A DNA stretch of 64,000 nt, taken from Bradyrhizobium erythrophlei (GTDB lineage: Bacteria; Pseudomonadota; Alphaproteobacteria; Rhizobiales; Xanthobacteraceae). Shown here piece by piece: positions 28,125 to 37,156 of the stretch; the stretch's first letter is position 1, and every line of letters starts with the position of its first letter. The notes beneath the pieces are model-generated. The model made no database searches. It was not told the DNA's origin and saw nothing but the letters and a program-made list of their open reading frames with translations. The stretch is from contig NZ_LT670818.1 of assembly GCF_900129505.1 (NCBI RefSeq), positions 5,303,001-5,367,000 on the forward strand. Direction: 5' to 3'. Both the position numbers and the translations under genes were made by a program.

Positions 28125-28460
28125 AGCATCAGCCGTCTGCTCGCTCGGGGAGAGTAAAGCTGATGAGCCTTGCCGGTTTCATGCCGGATTCTTCCGGTTC
28201 ACAGCGAGGGCAAACTGGAAACGCTCGGCGCGAGCATGTGTTTCCAGCTGTTTGCCGGCGAACGTCGCACCGCTCGGGCGCAAAAAAGCCGGTCTCTAGT
28301 CGATGCGCTTCAACCGAACAGCGACAATCGATCGACTCCTGCCGTGGGCCTACCGAAAGCAAGAACTTAAGGCCGTGGCCAACGACGCTTACGGTTGTCC
28401 GGCCCAGCCGCCCTCAGGATTTCAGCCCTTACACCGCCTGTTCCTAGGCGTCCCGAGCCG
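28125..28460. other. Intergenic region with transposon relic
   Basis: 336 bases between convergent genes. Apart from the IS66-like relic (see 28303) no gene or clear terminator was recognised. Confidence 0.4.
28303..28386 (+). pseudogene. Possible IS66-family transposase C-terminal relic
   Basis: The plus-strand translation contains IDRLLPWAYRKQELKAVAND, which resembles the C-terminal end of IS66 transposases as I remember it (RIDELLPWAY..LKAVA). The rest of the transposase is missing and the downstream sequence is unrelated. It points to an old insertion next to the exosortase locus. Identification rests on about 20 residues from memory. Confidence 0.4.
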
Positions 28461-30869
28461 CTACGTCCCTGCTTTTTTGAGCGCAGCCCTTATCTGATCC
28501 GCCAATTCGTTATTTGGGCCCAGCTTTAGCGCCTTCCCAAGCTGCTCCGCTGCCCGGCTAGGCTGGCCGGTCGAGATGTAGCCCATGCCGAGATGGTAAC
28601 GAACCGCGGCTTGATCGGGGAGGGCGGCTGCGGCCTCTTCGGACAGCGAAACGGCGGTCCTGTAGTCGCCTTGAAGATAACTGACCCAGCCGAGGGTGTC
28701 TTTGAACTGCGGTATCGGCGAATTCCGCAGACCAGCTGCCAGCGATTGGGCTTTTTTTAGGCTGGCTTTGTCGGTGCGCCGGTCCAGCAGCAAGCTGGCC
28801 AGATTATTGGCCGCGATCAAGTTAGCCGGCTGCTTGTCCAACACGAATTCATATTCCGAAATGGCGGTTTCGTAGTCCGCCTTCCGCTCCAATGCACCGG
28901 CTAGGATCATGTGCAAGTCCATCATAGCGGGCTGCTGCTGGATCGCGGTTCGGACGACGTTGATTGCCTCATCGTAATTTTTCTGACCTAGATAAAGATC
29001 GGCCAACGCTTGGTACCCGATAAGGTCCTTCGGCTGCGCTTTGACGGCCGCCAAAAAACTCGCGAGGGCCTGGTCGCCTGCGCCGCTCGCAAGCTGTATT
29101 GATCCCAGGAGAACAAGGGCATTTGCGTTGCCGGGATTTCTCGCCAGCACGGATTTCAGGAAAATTATTGCCTGATCCTTCTTGTTCACCTTCAGAAGCA
29201 CGGCAACCAGAGAGTTCACTGGCTGGACAGCGGTCGGAGCGGCGTCATAGGCCTTTTGCAAGGCCGCAATCGCCTCATCATATTTCTTGCTTCCTATCAA
29301 GGCCGCGCCAAGTATCTGATCGGACGTGCCACCGTCGTTGCCAATTCGCCGGATCGACTCAGCGATTTCCAGTGCGCCGCTCCAGTTCCGGCGCGCCAAC
29401 CTAACCTGAGCCAGCGTCGACAAGATCTGAATGTTGTTGGGTCGCCGCTTGTTCAATCCAGTCAGAATATCCTCCGCGCGAGCGATGCTTCCTCGACGCT
29501 GCAGGAAGGCTGCGTATTGAAGGCCGATAGCAGAATCGAAATCGGACGTCCTCATCGCATCCGCGAACTGCTTGTCGGCAAGTTCGATCAAACCGTTGCG
29601 CTCATACGCTGTCGCCAACAGCAACATCAGATCGGTCGAGCGCGGTTGATAGTTAAGAGCGTCCAGCAGGTCGGCTGTGGCCGCATCCAACTGGGCACGT
29701 TCCAGGTGGATAGACGCGCGAAGCTTCAAGGCGGGGACATTGTGAGGATCATCCCGTAGAATATCAGCAATTAACGTCTCCGCCGGATCGAAATTTTTCT
29801 CGCTCAGATATATTTGACCCAGCGCGATTTTTGCCGCCCGTCCGTGCTCTGGTGAACTGCCGGCACCGCTAAGGTTTTCAAGCAGCTGCTTCCCGTCGGT
29901 AAACTTGCCCTCGGCAAAATCCATATCGGCCAGCGCCATCTGATATGGAAAAACCTCTCCCCCGGCGCTGATGCGGGCATTGAGTTCCTGCCGTGCGGCG
30001 GCCGGGGCCTTTTTGATCGCGTACAGAAATCGGGCGACATCAAGTTCGGCCGCCGAGTCGGCGGGGTTTGCGGACGCCAAGGCTCGCATTTCCTTCTCCG
30101 CGTCGTCGGTGCGACGTTGTTCGATGTAGAAATTGATCAGAAGCTTGCGAAAGCTGTGTTCCTGCGGATTTAGCTCGACGAGCCTCTTGAGAGCTGCCTC
30201 GACGCTGTCTAAGTCTCCTGTCTGCCTGAAGAGTTTGATTTTCAGCAACTGAACACCGAGATTATTTTCGTCGGCACCGGACTTGTCTTCCAAAATCGAC
30301 AATGCGCCCTTGGCATCGCCCTTTCCTAGCCGGTCAAGGGCCAGAACCATCCGAGCGTCAGCGTTGGCTGGATCGAGCTCAAGCGCGGTCTCTGCTTCGC
30401 GAACGGCGACCGCACGGTCGTCCAGCTTGAAGGATGTCGCTGCCTTCAGCGCATGAAGTTCTGCATTGCGATTGTCCAACTCGATGCCAACGTCGGCCAA
30501 TCTAAGGGCCTCATCCGAGGACCCGGCAAGCAGCAAAAGCTTGCCGAGTTTCAACCTCGCAGAAATGTCGTTCGGGTTAAGCTCCACGATTGTTCGCAAG
30601 TCCGCGACGACGCCCGGCCAATTGCGATTGATCTCGTCAATATCGGCCAGTGCTTTCCACGCTCCAAGCAGCCCCTTTTTGAGCCTGACAGCATTTCTGA
30701 GTTCTATTGCCGCCTTTGCGTTGTCATGCTCTGAAAAAAGTTGCATGCCGTGCTCGTAGTAGGTCTGCGCGCGCTCATCCGGTGAACCACAGCCGGCGAG
30801 CTGAAAAGCCGTCAAAACGAGAACCGCTGACCTAATCGTGGTGCCATAACATTCGAACAATTTGAACAT
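28461..30869 (-). CDS. prsT: TPR-repeat lipoprotein of exosortase/PEP-CTERM systems (PrsT type)
   Basis: 802 residues. A signal peptide ends in the lipobox LAGC (LVLTAFQLAGCGSPDE), so it is lipid-anchored at residue ~28. The remainder is almost entirely tandem TPR units (for example ELRNAVRLKKGLLGAWKALA, LADLYLGQKNYDEAINVVRT). Length and layout match the PEP-CTERM-system TPR lipoprotein PrsT. The stop of the upstream exosortase gene lies 8 bases ahead, so the two form one operon. Presumed role (family): scaffold for envelope complexes of EPS/exosortase systems. The start ATG is well placed for the signal peptide. Confidence 0.88.
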   Translation of the reverse strand: MFKLFECYGTTIRSAVLVLTAFQLAGCGSPDERAQTYYEHGMQLFSEHDNAKAAIELRNAVRLKKGLLGAWKALADIDEINRNWPGVVADLRTIVELNPNDISARLKLGKLLLLAGSSDEALRLADVGIELDNRNAELHALKAATSFKLDDRAVAVREAETALELDPANADARMVLALDRLGKGDAKGALSILEDKSGADENNLGVQLLKIKLFRQTGDLDSVEAALKRLVELNPQEHSFRKLLINFYIEQRRTDDAEKEMRALASANPADSAAELDVARFLYAIKKAPAAARQELNARISAGGEVFPYQMALADMDFAEGKFTDGKQLLENLSGAGSSPEHGRAAKIALGQIYLSEKNFDPAETLIADILRDDPHNVPALKLRASIHLERAQLDAATADLLDALNYQPRSTDLMLLLATAYERNGLIELADKQFADAMRTSDFDSAIGLQYAAFLQRRGSIARAEDILTGLNKRRPNNIQILSTLAQVRLARRNWSGALEIAESIRRIGNDGGTSDQILGAALIGSKKYDEAIAALQKAYDAAPTAVQPVNSLVAVLLKVNKKDQAIIFLKSVLARNPGNANALVLLGSIQLASGAGDQALASFLAAVKAQPKDLIGYQALADLYLGQKNYDEAINVVRTAIQQQPAMMDLHMILAGALERKADYETAISEYEFVLDKQPANLIAANNLASLLLDRRTDKASLKKAQSLAAGLRNSPIPQFKDTLGWVSYLQGDYRTAVSLSEEAAAALPDQAAVRYHLGMGYISTGQPSRAAEQLGKALKLGPNNELADQIRAALKKAGT

Positions 30870-30877
30870 GATGCTTC

Positions 30878-32485
30878 CTACCGGGTCGTACTCTCAGGTC
30901 CATACTCTACTGTCGTGGTGTTAGGCGCGACGTCCGATGGCAAATAGCCACTCAGGCTCGGCAAAAGGTCGTGCATAAACAACCGCAAGCGGTTATCGGC
31001 ATCACGCTCAAGCTCGCTGGGCGAGACTGTCGTGATCAGACGGACCAAAGCCCCATCGGATCTATTTTTGATGATAGCGTCTGAAAGTAAGTACCACTTT
31101 GATAAATATTCGTTTGCGATCTTTCTGCCGCGTTCCTCGTACCAGTAGTAGACAAGCTGCTTTGAGCCATTTCGCTCGATAATCGCCCGGTTGAATGGGT
31201 GTTCGGCGCCATAACTGGTTCGTTCGAACTTTGTTATCAACCAGCCCTCGCCAGGGATGCAAACCAACGGTGAATGAGGGGATTCACCCGTTCTCTGCGA
31301 GGCATAATAGGCCACATAGAGGTTGACCGCTTTGCCGTCGGACTTGCTGTAATCAGAAAGGACGTAATCCTCCAGAGCCAGGCTGTTTACGACTTGTGGC
31401 TCGAGCAGGGCAGCGTGCCCATGCCATTCTCCGATCGCCGCGGGAAAGGATACGAATCGGCTGCGCGCCGGAAGTACTTCTGACCGGTGGGAGATCAACG
31501 GTCCTGTGAGTACGGTCGCGCCCAGCAGAAGCAAACAAGCATACAGCGGTGTACGACCGGTCGGTTCCGATTTTGCTCCAGAAGGCAGTCGGACTGTGTC
31601 CGCTGGCACGCCGAAGGCCTCAAAAAAACGTTTACCCGATATGCGCGCGAGTAAAGAGACTTCCACGGTCAGTAGAAACACAGATGCGACGAATACGATC
31701 CAGCCTTCGAAAAAATGAAGAACTCCCTCGGCCATTCGGGGACCCCATTTATCCACGGTCACGCCAACCATGCCGATCCTGAATCCATTCATTAAAATGG
31801 TGATGGGAATGCTGGAAAACAGCACTAACGCACGCTGCCAGATTGGTGCACGAAACAAATATGCTGCCAGAAAACTCAAGCCGAGGAGGGGAAACAGGTA
31901 GCGCAATCCACTGCAGGCGTCGACAACCTGCAGCTTGTAGGTACCGAGATCGATGACGTTTCCGTCGAGATAGACGGGGATCTGAAATAACCTGATGAAG
32001 AAAACGCCGAGCTGCGACGAAATGAGCTGAAGTTGCAACGACAGGTTGGCGTCAATGAAATACGGAAGTGGAATTGCGAAAATCAAATATATAATGGGAA
32101 TAAGTGTGGCGCGGAGCAGAGAGAACCCGCCGGCCGCTAATACGATTCCCAGCAGCGCTATAATGAATGCCAGCTGCGAGAGAATGAAGATCGCACTCAA
32201 CAGGCCAACAACGTGCATGGCCATCGCAAGCAGCATAAGGACAGCTCCGGACCACGCGGGCCGTCCAACGCTTGCGAGCAGCGCGTCACGCCGTGTCCAT
32301 AGGAGCCATGCCGTAACGAGCGGTATCAGAAAGCCGTGGCTGTACTCCTCTTGCGTGGCCCAGCGCTTGACTAGTTCAGAGAGCGCTCCGCTGAATCCAA
32401 TAGCCGCCAATAGCGCCGCCAGAAATACGAATATCCACGCCCGGGTTGCAGCGGTTCCAGGGAACTCGATGGATCGTACCGGCAT
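30878..32485 (-). CDS. xrtD: Exosortase with fused EpsI domain (XrtD/VPLPA type)
   Basis: 535 residues. N-terminal ~300 residues form a multi-helix transpeptidase-like membrane enzyme with the exosortase triad: C191 in VDACSGLRYLFPLL, R236 in NGFRIGMVGV, and H257 in EGVLHFFEGW. After residue ~320 comes a single helix and an EpsI domain with the hallmark HSPLVCIPGEGW. The fusion of exosortase and EpsI and the PLPA form of the tails in this window fit the VPLPA-specific exosortase subtype D; that assignment is from family memory. I chose the ATG at 32485 (MPVRSIEFPG), with AAGG 7 bases upstream; a frame back to 32560 is less natural. It sorts substrates such as the proteins at 23145 and 26267. 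It is operonic with the TPR lipoprotein. Confidence 0.88.
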   Translation of the reverse strand: MPVRSIEFPGTAATRAWIFVFLAALLAAIGFSGALSELVKRWATQEEYSHGFLIPLVTAWLLWTRRDALLASVGRPAWSGAVLMLLAMAMHVVGLLSAIFILSQLAFIIALLGIVLAAGGFSLLRATLIPIIYLIFAIPLPYFIDANLSLQLQLISSQLGVFFIRLFQIPVYLDGNVIDLGTYKLQVVDACSGLRYLFPLLGLSFLAAYLFRAPIWQRALVLFSSIPITILMNGFRIGMVGVTVDKWGPRMAEGVLHFFEGWIVFVASVFLLTVEVSLLARISGKRFFEAFGVPADTVRLPSGAKSEPTGRTPLYACLLLLGATVLTGPLISHRSEVLPARSRFVSFPAAIGEWHGHAALLEPQVVNSLALEDYVLSDYSKSDGKAVNLYVAYYASQRTGESPHSPLVCIPGEGWLITKFERTSYGAEHPFNRAIIERNGSKQLVYYWYEERGRKIANEYLSKWYLLSDAIIKNRSDGALVRLITTVSPSELERDADNRLRLFMHDLLPSLSGYLPSDVAPNTTTVEYGPESTTR

Positions 32486-32890
32486 TACAACGCCTTGTTT
32501 GACTTTAAGATAAAAGCCTTTTGAAATGGCACATTCACCGCAGCAGCGACAAAAGCGCAAGGGATTTCAGGCCGGCGGCGCAACTGTCACTTGGCTTCAT
32601 TAACGCGTCGACAGCACTGGTAAACAGAGCGTGAAGGTAGTTCGAAGGAGTTGAATAGGTGCTGTTTTCTTGGGCCGTTGTTTCACATTCAGGCGTACAG
32701 TGCTCCAAGGCCTTCGCGATGCCTTTGCAAATATTGCGGCGATTTTCAAGCAAAGGTTGTGGCGACGATCTTAGATTTTTAAAGACCTGACCCCGGGGAC
32801 CCTCATGAGTTCCGCGGCTTCGCTGGCACCACGAGCGGTTCCGGGCTAGGATTGGCAAACGCGAAATTTGCGAAGTTTTAAAAGTTTAGA
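32486..32890. other. Intergenic region, divergent promoters likely
   Basis: 405 bases between divergent genes. No convincing coding frame. Near 32850 a TTGGCAAAC...TTTGC resembles a sigma-54 element, but the spacing is wrong. No terminator or RNA recognised. Confidence 0.35.
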
Positions 32891-33667
32891 ATGAATATTC
32901 AGGGACCAATATGGGGCGAATTTGTCGGCTGGTACGCATTGCCGGAAAAAGAGGTTCATGTCTGGCGAACCACCCTGGATATGGCACCATCCGGCTTTAC
33001 CAAATTTTGGCAGATTCTTGCCCCGGACGAACGGGAGCGTGCGGATCGATTTCACTTTGAAAGGGACCGCCGGCGCGCGGTCATCGCACGTGGATATCTG
33101 AGATTGCTGCTTGGTCAATTCCTGGATTTGCCGCCGAACAAAGTGCAGTTTGAATACGATGAATTCGGCAAACCGGGCCTGTTACCAGAACAAGGTCCAT
33201 CAGTGCAGTTTAACGTATCGCACTCAGGTGACCTGATTCTGATCGCAATTGGGAGGGGCCTTGCGGTGGGCGTCGATGTTGAGAGAATTCGGACCGATTT
33301 GGACGTGGCCGATATTGCGGCGCGTTTTTTTTCAGCCAATGAAAACGAGCTGCTGGCCTCGCTTGGGGGGCCGCTTCGATACAAGGCGTTCTTTAACTGT
33401 TGGACCCGCAAAGAAGCATACCTGAAGGCAAGGGGTATCGGCCTGTCTCTGCCGCTTGACCAGTTTGATGTTTCGTTTCTCCCCGGGGAAGAACCCCGGC
33501 TGCTGGCGACCAGGCCTGACCCTGCCGAGGCAAGCCAGTGGAGGGTTCGCGCCCTGGACCTATCAGGTGACTATGCGGCAGCTTTGGCAGCCCCAAATTC
33601 GAAATGGGGGCTTAAATGCTGGGATTGGGATCCGCTTATATTGGTTGATGGCGCCAAATCGGCCTAA
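32891..33667 (+). CDS. sfp: Sfp-type 4'-phosphopantetheinyl transferase
   Basis: 258 residues. Transfers phosphopantetheine from CoA to the serine of carrier domains. Both family signatures are present: VGVDVERI (magnesium-binding D and E) and WTRKEAYLKARG (KExxxK-type). An upstream FNVSHSGDLILIAI fits the same fold. It belongs to the broad-specificity Sfp group (two repeated subdomains), unlike the short AcpS. Its place between the exosortase and EPS genes, with NRPS/PKS genes 18 kb downstream, suggests it activates the carrier domains of that assembly line. The ATG at 32891 has a poor ribosome-binding site. Confidence 0.92.
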   Translation: MNIQGPIWGEFVGWYALPEKEVHVWRTTLDMAPSGFTKFWQILAPDERERADRFHFERDRRRAVIARGYLRLLLGQFLDLPPNKVQFEYDEFGKPGLLPEQGPSVQFNVSHSGDLILIAIGRGLAVGVDVERIRTDLDVADIAARFFSANENELLASLGGPLRYKAFFNCWTRKEAYLKARGIGLSLPLDQFDVSFLPGEEPRLLATRPDPAEASQWRVRALDLSGDYAAALAAPNSKWGLKCWDWDPLILVDGAKSA

Positions 33668-33800
33668 CCAGTTGATATTTCTCGGCAGTAACAGGGCTTT
33701 CCATGTGCGATTTTTTGGGGTGTGACTTAACTGATACAGCCTTGATCCAATCTAGGCGGTACAGTGGCACGAGCCGCCGGACATAGAGAGCACCTTTCCC

Positions 33801-34388
33801 ATGATCGTTAGACACCTGAAATTGGCGATCGTTCTGCTGACCGGGCTCCAGTTGGCGGGCTGTTACACCGAATATGGGCCCGTAGAGGTCGAGACCAGGC
33901 CGGTTTCCCTCTCGTCAGGGAGCGGGGTGGCTGCGGTTCTGCAATCGGGCGAAAGGATAAAGATCACCGTTTACGGCGAGGAGGCGCTGACCGGCGAATA
34001 TGACATCAATCCAAGTGGTTATGTGTCTATGCCCTTGATCGGTGCAATCAAGGCGGCGGGGCGTTCGCAGGCGGAGTTCGCACGAGACGTCGCGAGTAGA
34101 TTTAGTCGTGGTGGGTTCCTGCAGGACCCCCACGTTACCGTAGCAGTCGTCCAATTCAAACCGTTCTATGTGTTGGGGGAAGCAATTAATCCCGGCGAGT
34201 ACCCGTTCAGAAGCGGTCTTACCGTGCACACGGCGGTCGCAATGGCGGGCGGATTCACCTATCGAGCCAGCAAGTCTCTTGTCCTCATCCGACACACCGG
34301 AGACGAGGTGTGGAAGGAATATCCCCTGACGGAAGCCGTTCCCATCGCGCCTGGAGATTTGATTCGAGTGCCCGAAAGATATTTCTAG
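33801..34388 (+). CDS. Polysaccharide export lipoprotein (Wza/PrsE-like, short form)
   Basis: 195 residues. Signal peptide with lipobox LAGC (LTGLQLAGCYTEYG) gives an outer-membrane lipoprotein. A poly-export domain (ITVYGEEALTGEYDINPSGYV, RSQAEFARDVASRFSRGGFL) and one SLBB-type segment (VLGEAINPGEYPFRSGLTVH) follow. It is shorter than E. coli Wza, as in other exosortase-linked EPS loci. It forms the outer channel partner of the Wzz protein encoded at 37157. The next gene (outer-membrane beta-barrel) is on the same strand. Confidence 0.9.
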   Translation: MIVRHLKLAIVLLTGLQLAGCYTEYGPVEVETRPVSLSSGSGVAAVLQSGERIKITVYGEEALTGEYDINPSGYVSMPLIGAIKAAGRSQAEFARDVASRFSRGGFLQDPHVTVAVVQFKPFYVLGEAINPGEYPFRSGLTVHTAVAMAGGFTYRASKSLVLIRHTGDEVWKEYPLTEAVPIAPGDLIRVPERYF

Positions 34389-34448
34389 GCCGTGCTGGGC
34401 CTGGTTCGCCCTCAACTCCGAGGCGTGATAAGCGGGTCTCGATATTCC

Positions 34449-35867
34449 ATGCTTCAGGATTCAATTCGATCGAGAAAGTTTGCTACGCGCCTAGCTTTTA
34501 GTGTGCTCTTTTTGATCGCGTGGATTCCGCTGGCTTTTGCCCAAGAGCCACCTTTGGATGTTGCGGGGAACGGCAGGCTCCCGGCGAGGGACCCGGATGC
34601 GATCGCTGTCAATGGGTGGTTGCTCTATCCAACGCTGCGTATCTATTCTCTCTATTCGGATAATCTGTTCCTGAGCCCGCAACGTCCGATCGCTGCGGCA
34701 GCAGTAGGCGTAACGCCGAGTATGTCGGCCGTATGGAGCAACGGAATTCATACGACGACGCTTTATGGGAATATCGACCGGCAAGCTTATCCCACCGATA
34801 ATGATATCAATACCTTGGACGGGCGTGCGGGCTTTACCCAACGGTATGAGGCCCTGCGAGATCTGATTTTCACCGTCAACGGGAACTACACCCACACAAC
34901 GCTGACTACCGGTCTGCAGAGTTCAATTCAGACTGCGGCGGTAGCGCCGACAACCACGCTGTTGCCAAATGGTAATACGCAATTGCCTAACGGGACAATT
35001 CTATCACCCACAGGACAGATAGTCGGACAGGCCAATCCCGCGTTTGGCGGCAACGTGCCGCTGCTGGTAAATCCCTCCGATCAAGTCGCGGGCACATTCT
35101 CCGTCGAAAAAATCTTCAACCGCGGCATGCTGAACTTGAGCGGCACGGTCAACCGCACCGAATATCAAAATACTCTGACTTTACCGAATACCAGCAGCAG
35201 AAGTTTTACGGAAAGCGCCGGAGTTTGGCTTGGTCCAGTGTTCTATGCCTATTCCAACGGCTCGATCGGGACCGTTGTGACGGATGCAACAAACGTAGCG
35301 AGCGCAACAATCCCAACAAACACCTCGACCACGTCATACCGAATTATCGGCGGATTAGGCACGCGCCAGTTCGGCCTGTTTCGCGGCTCCCTGTATTTTG
35401 GACATCAAGGCTCCGGGGGCGGCAGCACAACAGCTGGAGGCGAGGTGTATGGCGGAGCGCTCTCCTATTATCCAACCCCCAGATGGACGCTCACTGGGTC
35501 GGTCGACGAAACGGTAAACATCGCGTCACAGGGATCGGCAACGAATCTGGCGCTGACCCTTCCGGCATTCAGCCCCGTACAAGTCGCATTGGGCACTTCA
35601 ACGCGTATTACTTCCGCTTCATTACAATCCGGCTACGAGATCACACCGCTGTGGTTCGCGAATTGCCAATTGGGGTACAATCGAATCCAATATTCCGGCA
35701 GCCCAAGACTTGATAACGCCTGGGTGCTTGACACGACTCTCCGATACGACATCTGGCGGAACATGTCGCTCACGTGGGAGTATCGCTATAGAACCATCCA
35801 GTCCAACGCGCCTCTAACGAGCGCTACCAGCAACTACGTCACGATGGGCACAACATACAAATTCTAA
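34449..35867 (+). CDS. Outer-membrane beta-barrel of EPS/exosortase loci
   Basis: About 472 residues from the ATG at 34449 (MLQDSIRSRKFATRL). A signal peptide ending AFAQEPP precedes a beta-rich protein ending in the outer-membrane type C-terminus TMGTTYKF with final Phe. Alternating strands such as LRIYSLYSDNLFLSP, TTLYGNIDRQAY and YRYRTIQSNAP fit the beta-barrel porin-like family (BBP2) found in PEP-CTERM/exosortase EPS loci (EpsL type). A GTG at 34392, three bases after the export gene stop, is an alternative start; it would give an unnatural signal sequence. Likely role: outer-membrane component of the polysaccharide export apparatus. Confidence 0.8.
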   Translation: MLQDSIRSRKFATRLAFSVLFLIAWIPLAFAQEPPLDVAGNGRLPARDPDAIAVNGWLLYPTLRIYSLYSDNLFLSPQRPIAAAAVGVTPSMSAVWSNGIHTTTLYGNIDRQAYPTDNDINTLDGRAGFTQRYEALRDLIFTVNGNYTHTTLTTGLQSSIQTAAVAPTTTLLPNGNTQLPNGTILSPTGQIVGQANPAFGGNVPLLVNPSDQVAGTFSVEKIFNRGMLNLSGTVNRTEYQNTLTLPNTSSRSFTESAGVWLGPVFYAYSNGSIGTVVTDATNVASATIPTNTSTTSYRIIGGLGTRQFGLFRGSLYFGHQGSGGGSTTAGGEVYGGALSYYPTPRWTLTGSVDETVNIASQGSATNLALTLPAFSPVQVALGTSTRITSASLQSGYEITPLWFANCQLGYNRIQYSGSPRLDNAWVLDTTLRYDIWRNMSLTWEYRYRTIQSNAPLTSATSNYVTMGTTYKF

Positions 35868-36285
35868 TGCGGCTGGTTGGAGTGGGGCGTCCCGATTTTC
35901 TCAGCGGATGTTTCGAGTTGCAAATGGCAGTGAGCCGCGATCGGTCGAGGGACGCCTGGTGCAGCAAAATCCTTCGGCCAATGCTGGGTGCGATGTCATC
36001 GTCGAAGAGCGCCCAGCAACCGCCGGCTCGATATTTCCAGCGGCAATGATGACCTGCGCGAAGCCGGCCGGTTCGTCCTGACGGCATTGGACCAATCCGG
36101 CAAGGCGGCCTTCGCCACGAGCGCCGCCGAATCCCATGAAGCACTTAGCGGCAAGCGTCTTACATCGTGATTACTCGCCGTGTGTATCGCATGCGAGCTT
36201 CGGCGCATGGTCCTTCAAACGGCCGAAAAATGATCCACACCGGAGCAAATCCGACACCCGGCGTCGGATATTGCGGCGCAGTCGC
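35868..36285. other. Intergenic region between convergent genes
   Basis: 418 bases. No convincing gene; several short frames but none with ribosome-binding site or domain. It could be remains of a lost gene. A hairpin lies at 36249. Confidence 0.35.
36249..36269. terminator. Possible hairpin terminator
   Basis: Perfect 7-base inverted repeat ATCCGAC / GTCGGAT with a 7-base loop, just beyond the stop of the minus-strand BY-kinase gene. No T-run follows, so termination would be weak or Rho-independent only in part. Confidence 0.3.
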
Positions 36286-37104
36286 TCAACAATAGGCATA
36301 TCCCGCCTCGGATTCGGGCACCTTGTTGAGAACAAAGCGAACCACGTCTGTCGTCTGTAGATGCTTGTTGCATTCCTCAATTTCCGAGATCGTCGAAGTG
36401 CCTACGGCCGCGACGAGCAAAACGCAATCCACCTGCGGCAGGATCGTAATTACATCGTGGCCGGTGAGCAGCGGAGGCAGATCAAGGATTATGATCCGAG
36501 ACGGCCCATGTCCGGTAATATCGTGCAGAAGATTCTTCATTGCACTGGAGCCAACCAAATCGGATGAATCTGATGTCGACGCAGTCGGCAGAACTTCCAG
36601 TCGGCTACCACCTGCGCGTGCGCAGATAATCGCCCTGTCCACATCTATACGTCCCTCAATGACACCAAGAACGCCTTCTCGGCACTTCAGGCCCAAACTG
36701 CCTGCGACCTGAGCTTTTCGAAGGTCCAGGTCCGCCAAAAGCACCTGCCGCTCAGGTTGCCGCGCCATGCTGAGAGCCAGGTTGATGGCAGTCAGAGTTT
36801 TTCCGCAGTTCGGTGTTGGAGACGTAACAGCCAGAGTTTTCCAGCCCTTGAGGTCCATCGACCGCAACACTTCGGTCCGCAGCATATCAAAGTGCCTTGA
36901 ATGTAGGTCCTTTCCATCATAAGCGACTATGCGCTTGGAGTGCAGGTGCGCAAGATCGAGTTCGATTTCTTCAGCCCGCTCCTTCGGCTCGTTGGTATCG
37001 CCAAAACTGCGCCTGTTCGGCTGCAGCGAAGGCTCAAAGCCAACACCGCCATGCTGCTGCGGGCGTCCTTTGGCGCGCTCAACTGCTTGCCGGATGTTTT
37101 CCAT
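36286..37104 (-). CDS. BY-kinase, exosortase-associated tyrosine autokinase (CpsD/Wzc-C type)
   Basis: 272 residues of a P-loop ATPase of the bacterial tyrosine kinase family. Walker A TSPTPNCGKTLTAINLAL, then VLLADLDLRKAQVA (Walker A'), and IIILDLPPLLTGHD (Walker B). An upstream basic region (LRTEVLRSMDLKG) fits the usual interface with the Wzz partner. The tail ends GYAYC, with only two tyrosines instead of the usual cluster. I chose the ATG at 37104, with GGAGAG 6 bases upstream. The Wzz gene ends 52 bases upstream on the same strand. Together they set chain length and gate export of the polysaccharide. Confidence 0.85.
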   Translation of the reverse strand: MENIRQAVERAKGRPQQHGGVGFEPSLQPNRRSFGDTNEPKERAEEIELDLAHLHSKRIVAYDGKDLHSRHFDMLRTEVLRSMDLKGWKTLAVTSPTPNCGKTLTAINLALSMARQPERQVLLADLDLRKAQVAGSLGLKCREGVLGVIEGRIDVDRAIICARAGGSRLEVLPTASTSDSSDLVGSSAMKNLLHDITGHGPSRIIILDLPPLLTGHDVITILPQVDCVLLVAAVGTSTISEIEECNKHLQTTDVVRFVLNKVPESEAGYAYC

Positions 37105-37156
37105 TCGATCTCTCCAACGCCACAAGGGCGACTTCTAATGCGCGATCTCTCAACAG

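Noticed and set aside
32846..32876. TTGGCAAAC...TTTGC resembling a sigma-54 site before the phosphopantetheinyl transferase
   Set aside because: The spacing is 4 bases too long for a sigma-54 promoter.
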